Positions 51,080 through 52,782 of a stretch of DNA of 52,782 nt are shown one piece after another (the stretch's first letter is position 1; every line of letters begins with the position of its first letter). Origin of the DNA: CAISIP01 sp038247175 (GTDB taxonomy: Bacteria > Pseudomonadota > Gammaproteobacteria > Burkholderiales > Burkholderiaceae_C); contig JBBRVD010000004.1 in the NCBI GenBank assembly GCA_038247175.1, forward strand, positions 1 through 52,782. The letters are read 5' to 3'. Below the pieces are notes generated by a model, which was given only the letters and a program-made list of their open reading frames with translations, was not told where the DNA came from and made no database searches. Made by a program: the position numbers and the translations under genes.

Positions 51080-52782
51080 ATGACCAACCGCACCCGACTG
51101 CACCGCCTCGATATTGCCAACGAGCTGCACGATTTCATCGAGACCCAGGTTCTTCCCGGCACCGGCGTCGAGAGCGGCGCATTCTGGACCGGGTTTGATG
51201 CGATCGTGGCCGACCTGGCGCCCAGGAACGCGGCGCTGCTGGCCGAGCGAGACCGCCTGCAATCGGAACTCGACACCTGGCACCAGGCCCACCCGGGGCC
51301 GATCCGCGGCATGCCGGCATATCGCCGCTTCCTGGAGAAGATCGGTTACCTGGTGCCCGAACCCGCCGCCGTGCGCGCGACGACAAAAAATGTCGACGCC
51401 GAGCTGGCGCAGCAGGCCGGCCCGCAGCTGGTGGTGCCCATCCTCAACGCGCGTTACGCGCTCAACGCCGCCAATGCGCGCTGGGGCTCGCTGTACGACG
51501 CCCTGTACGGAACGGACACGATCGACGAATCCGGCGGCGCCAGCCGCGGCCTGACCTACAACCCGGTGCGGGGCGCCAAGGTCGTCGAATACGCCCGCCA
51601 GGTGCTGGACCGCACCGCGCCGCTGGCCCGCGGCTCGCACGCGGACGTGACCGCCTATGCGGTACTCGGCGGCAAGCTGGTCGCGACGCTCAAGACCGGC
51701 GGGAACAGCGGGCTGCGCAACAGCCGCCAGCTGGTTGGTTACCAGGGCGATGCCGCACGCCCGTCGTCGCTGCTGCTGCAGCACAACGGGCTGCACATCG
51801 ACATCCGCATCGACCACACCAGCACCACTGGCGCCCACGACGCGGCCGGCGTCAGCGATCTGGTGCTGGAGTCCGCACTGTCCACGATCCTGGACCTGGA
51901 GGATTCGGTTGCAGCCGTGGACGCGCAGGACAAAGTGCTGGGTTACCGCAACTGGCTGGGCATTCTCAAGGGCGATTTGACCGAGAACGTGAGCAAGGAC
52001 GGCAAGACTTTCACCCGCGGACTGAATCCGGACCGGGTCTATACCGCACCCAACGGCAATGGCAACGTGACGCTGCACGGCCGCTCGCTGATGTTCGTGC
52101 GCAACGTCGGCCACCTGATGACCAACCCGGCCATCCGGTACACCGCTGCCGACGGCAGCGAGCGCGAGATTCCCGAGGGCATTCTGGACGCGGTCGTCAC
52201 CACGACCATCGCAATGCACGACCTGCAAGGCCACGGCGCCAACGGCATTCGCAACTCGCGCAAGGGTTCGGTCTACATCGTCAAGCCCAAGATGCACGGC
52301 CCCGCCGAGGTGGCATTCGCCAGCGAGCTGTTCGGGCGCGTGGAAAAACTGCTCGGCCTGCCGGCGAGCACCGTCAAGCTCGGCATCATGGACGAGGAGC
52401 GCCGCACCAGCATCAACCTCAAGGCTTGTATCGCCGCTGCCGCAAGCCGGGTTGCCTTCATCAACACCGGCTTCCTGGACCGCACCGGCGACGAGATGCA
52501 CAGCTGCATGCAGGCCGGCCCGGTACTGCGCAAGGGCGACATGAAGACCAGTGTCTGGATCCAGGCCTACGAGAAAAACAACGTCATGGTCGGTTTGGCC
52601 TGCGGCTTGCGCGGCAAGGCGCAGATCGGCAAGGGCATGTGGGCCATGCCCGACCTGATGGCCGACATGATGAAGCAAAAGATCAGCCATCCGAAGGCCG
52701 GCGCCAACACCGCCTGGGTACCCAGCCCGACGGCTGCCACGCTGCATGCGCTGCACTACCACCAGGTGCTGGTCTCAAGCGT
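51080..52782 (+). CDS. glcB: malate synthase G, 3' end beyond window
   Basis: An open frame of 567 codons running off the right edge; the full protein should be about 720 residues. It joins glyoxylate and acetyl-CoA to give malate. ATG 51080 has GAAGGA upstream. Recognised parts are GRSLMFVRNVGHLMTN (catalytic Arg), LGIMDEERRTSINL (metal Glu), FINTGFLDRTGDE (metal Asp) and KAGANTAWVPSPTAATLHAL. The final catalytic Asp lies beyond the edge. It follows the haloacid dehalogenase gene by 35 bp, so a C2 route from glycolate or glyoxylate is a logical pairing. Confidence 0.95.
   Translation, partial: MTNRTRLHRLDIANELHDFIETQVLPGTGVESGAFWTGFDAIVADLAPRNAALLAERDRLQSELDTWHQAHPGPIRGMPAYRRFLEKIGYLVPEPAAVRATTKNVDAELAQQAGPQLVVPILNARYALNAANARWGSLYDALYGTDTIDESGGASRGLTYNPVRGAKVVEYARQVLDRTAPLARGSHADVTAYAVLGGKLVATLKTGGNSGLRNSRQLVGYQGDAARPSSLLLQHNGLHIDIRIDHTSTTGAHDAAGVSDLVLESALSTILDLEDSVAAVDAQDKVLGYRNWLGILKGDLTENVSKDGKTFTRGLNPDRVYTAPNGNGNVTLHGRSLMFVRNVGHLMTNPAIRYTAADGSEREIPEGILDAVVTTTIAMHDLQGHGANGIRNSRKGSVYIVKPKMHGPAEVAFASELFGRVEKLLGLPASTVKLGIMDEERRTSINLKACIAAAASRVAFINTGFLDRTGDEMHSCMQAGPVLRKGDMKTSVWIQAYEKNNVMVGLACGLRGKAQIGKGMWAMPDLMADMMKQKISHPKAGANTAWVPSPTAATLHALHYHQVLVSS

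Overview
The window is high-GC, densely coded DNA with strong G/C third-position bias. The neighbourhoods apaG/rpe, trpE-trpG-trpD, lptA-lptB-rpoN and thiL/pgpA/pncC point to a betaproteobacterium of the order Burkholderiales. The family cannot be fixed from this window, which has no rRNA or tRNA gene. Gene names rest on recognised motifs and family resemblance read by eye, not on database searches.

Layout. (1) 1-5.6 kb: the end of iolB, an inositol-monophosphatase-family phosphatase, and a convergent ABC importer of the ferric/sugar-phosphate/phosphonate class with a Pho-box-like array upstream. (2) 5.7-10.2 kb: a tryptophan operon trpE-trpG-ltaE-trpD on the minus strand, with a threonine aldolase inserted, no trpC, and a possible leader-peptide attenuator. 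(3) 10.3-19.9 kb: a PilJ-type sensor GGDEF/EAL protein, rpe, apaG, thiL, a deaminase, a DMT transporter, a secreted hydrolase, pgpA, pncC and a GIY-YIG-like protein, ending in a repeat element. (4) 19.9-25.6 kb: an FAD oxidase with a hydratase, an FMN glutamate-synthase-like enzyme, a lone PIN protein and a THUMP RNA methyltransferase. (5) 25.7-32.4 kb: rpoN, lptB, lptA, a DsbA-type protein, a SPOR protein, argS and a PsiF-repeat protein. (6) 32.4-37.2 kb: a decayed LysR fragment, an AT-richer DUF2461 gene, a CaiB-type CoA-transferase and a DUF1631 protein.

(7) 37.4-52.8 kb is the most interesting region: a divergent catabolic locus around a MocR-type (GntR plus aminotransferase fold) regulator. 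Leftward lie the regulator, a GMC alcohol dehydrogenase and an FAD amine oxidase. Rightward lie an enolase-superfamily acid-sugar-type enzyme, an aldehyde dehydrogenase, a complete four-gene polyamine/opine-class ABC importer, a DadA-like oxidase, an L-2-haloacid dehalogenase with all the known catalytic residues, and malate synthase G, cut by the window end. Palindromes in the divergent promoter, and one shared motif before the importer, suggest regulation by the MocR protein. The substrate cannot be read from the sequence. A plausible scheme is import of a small amine- or hydroxy-bearing acid, oxidation by the flavoenzymes and the dehydrogenase pair, and entry of a C2 product through glyoxylate into malate.

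Two kinds of intergenic direct repeat (39 bp twice, 55 bp twice) and two in-frame 12-bp tandem repeats are also present.
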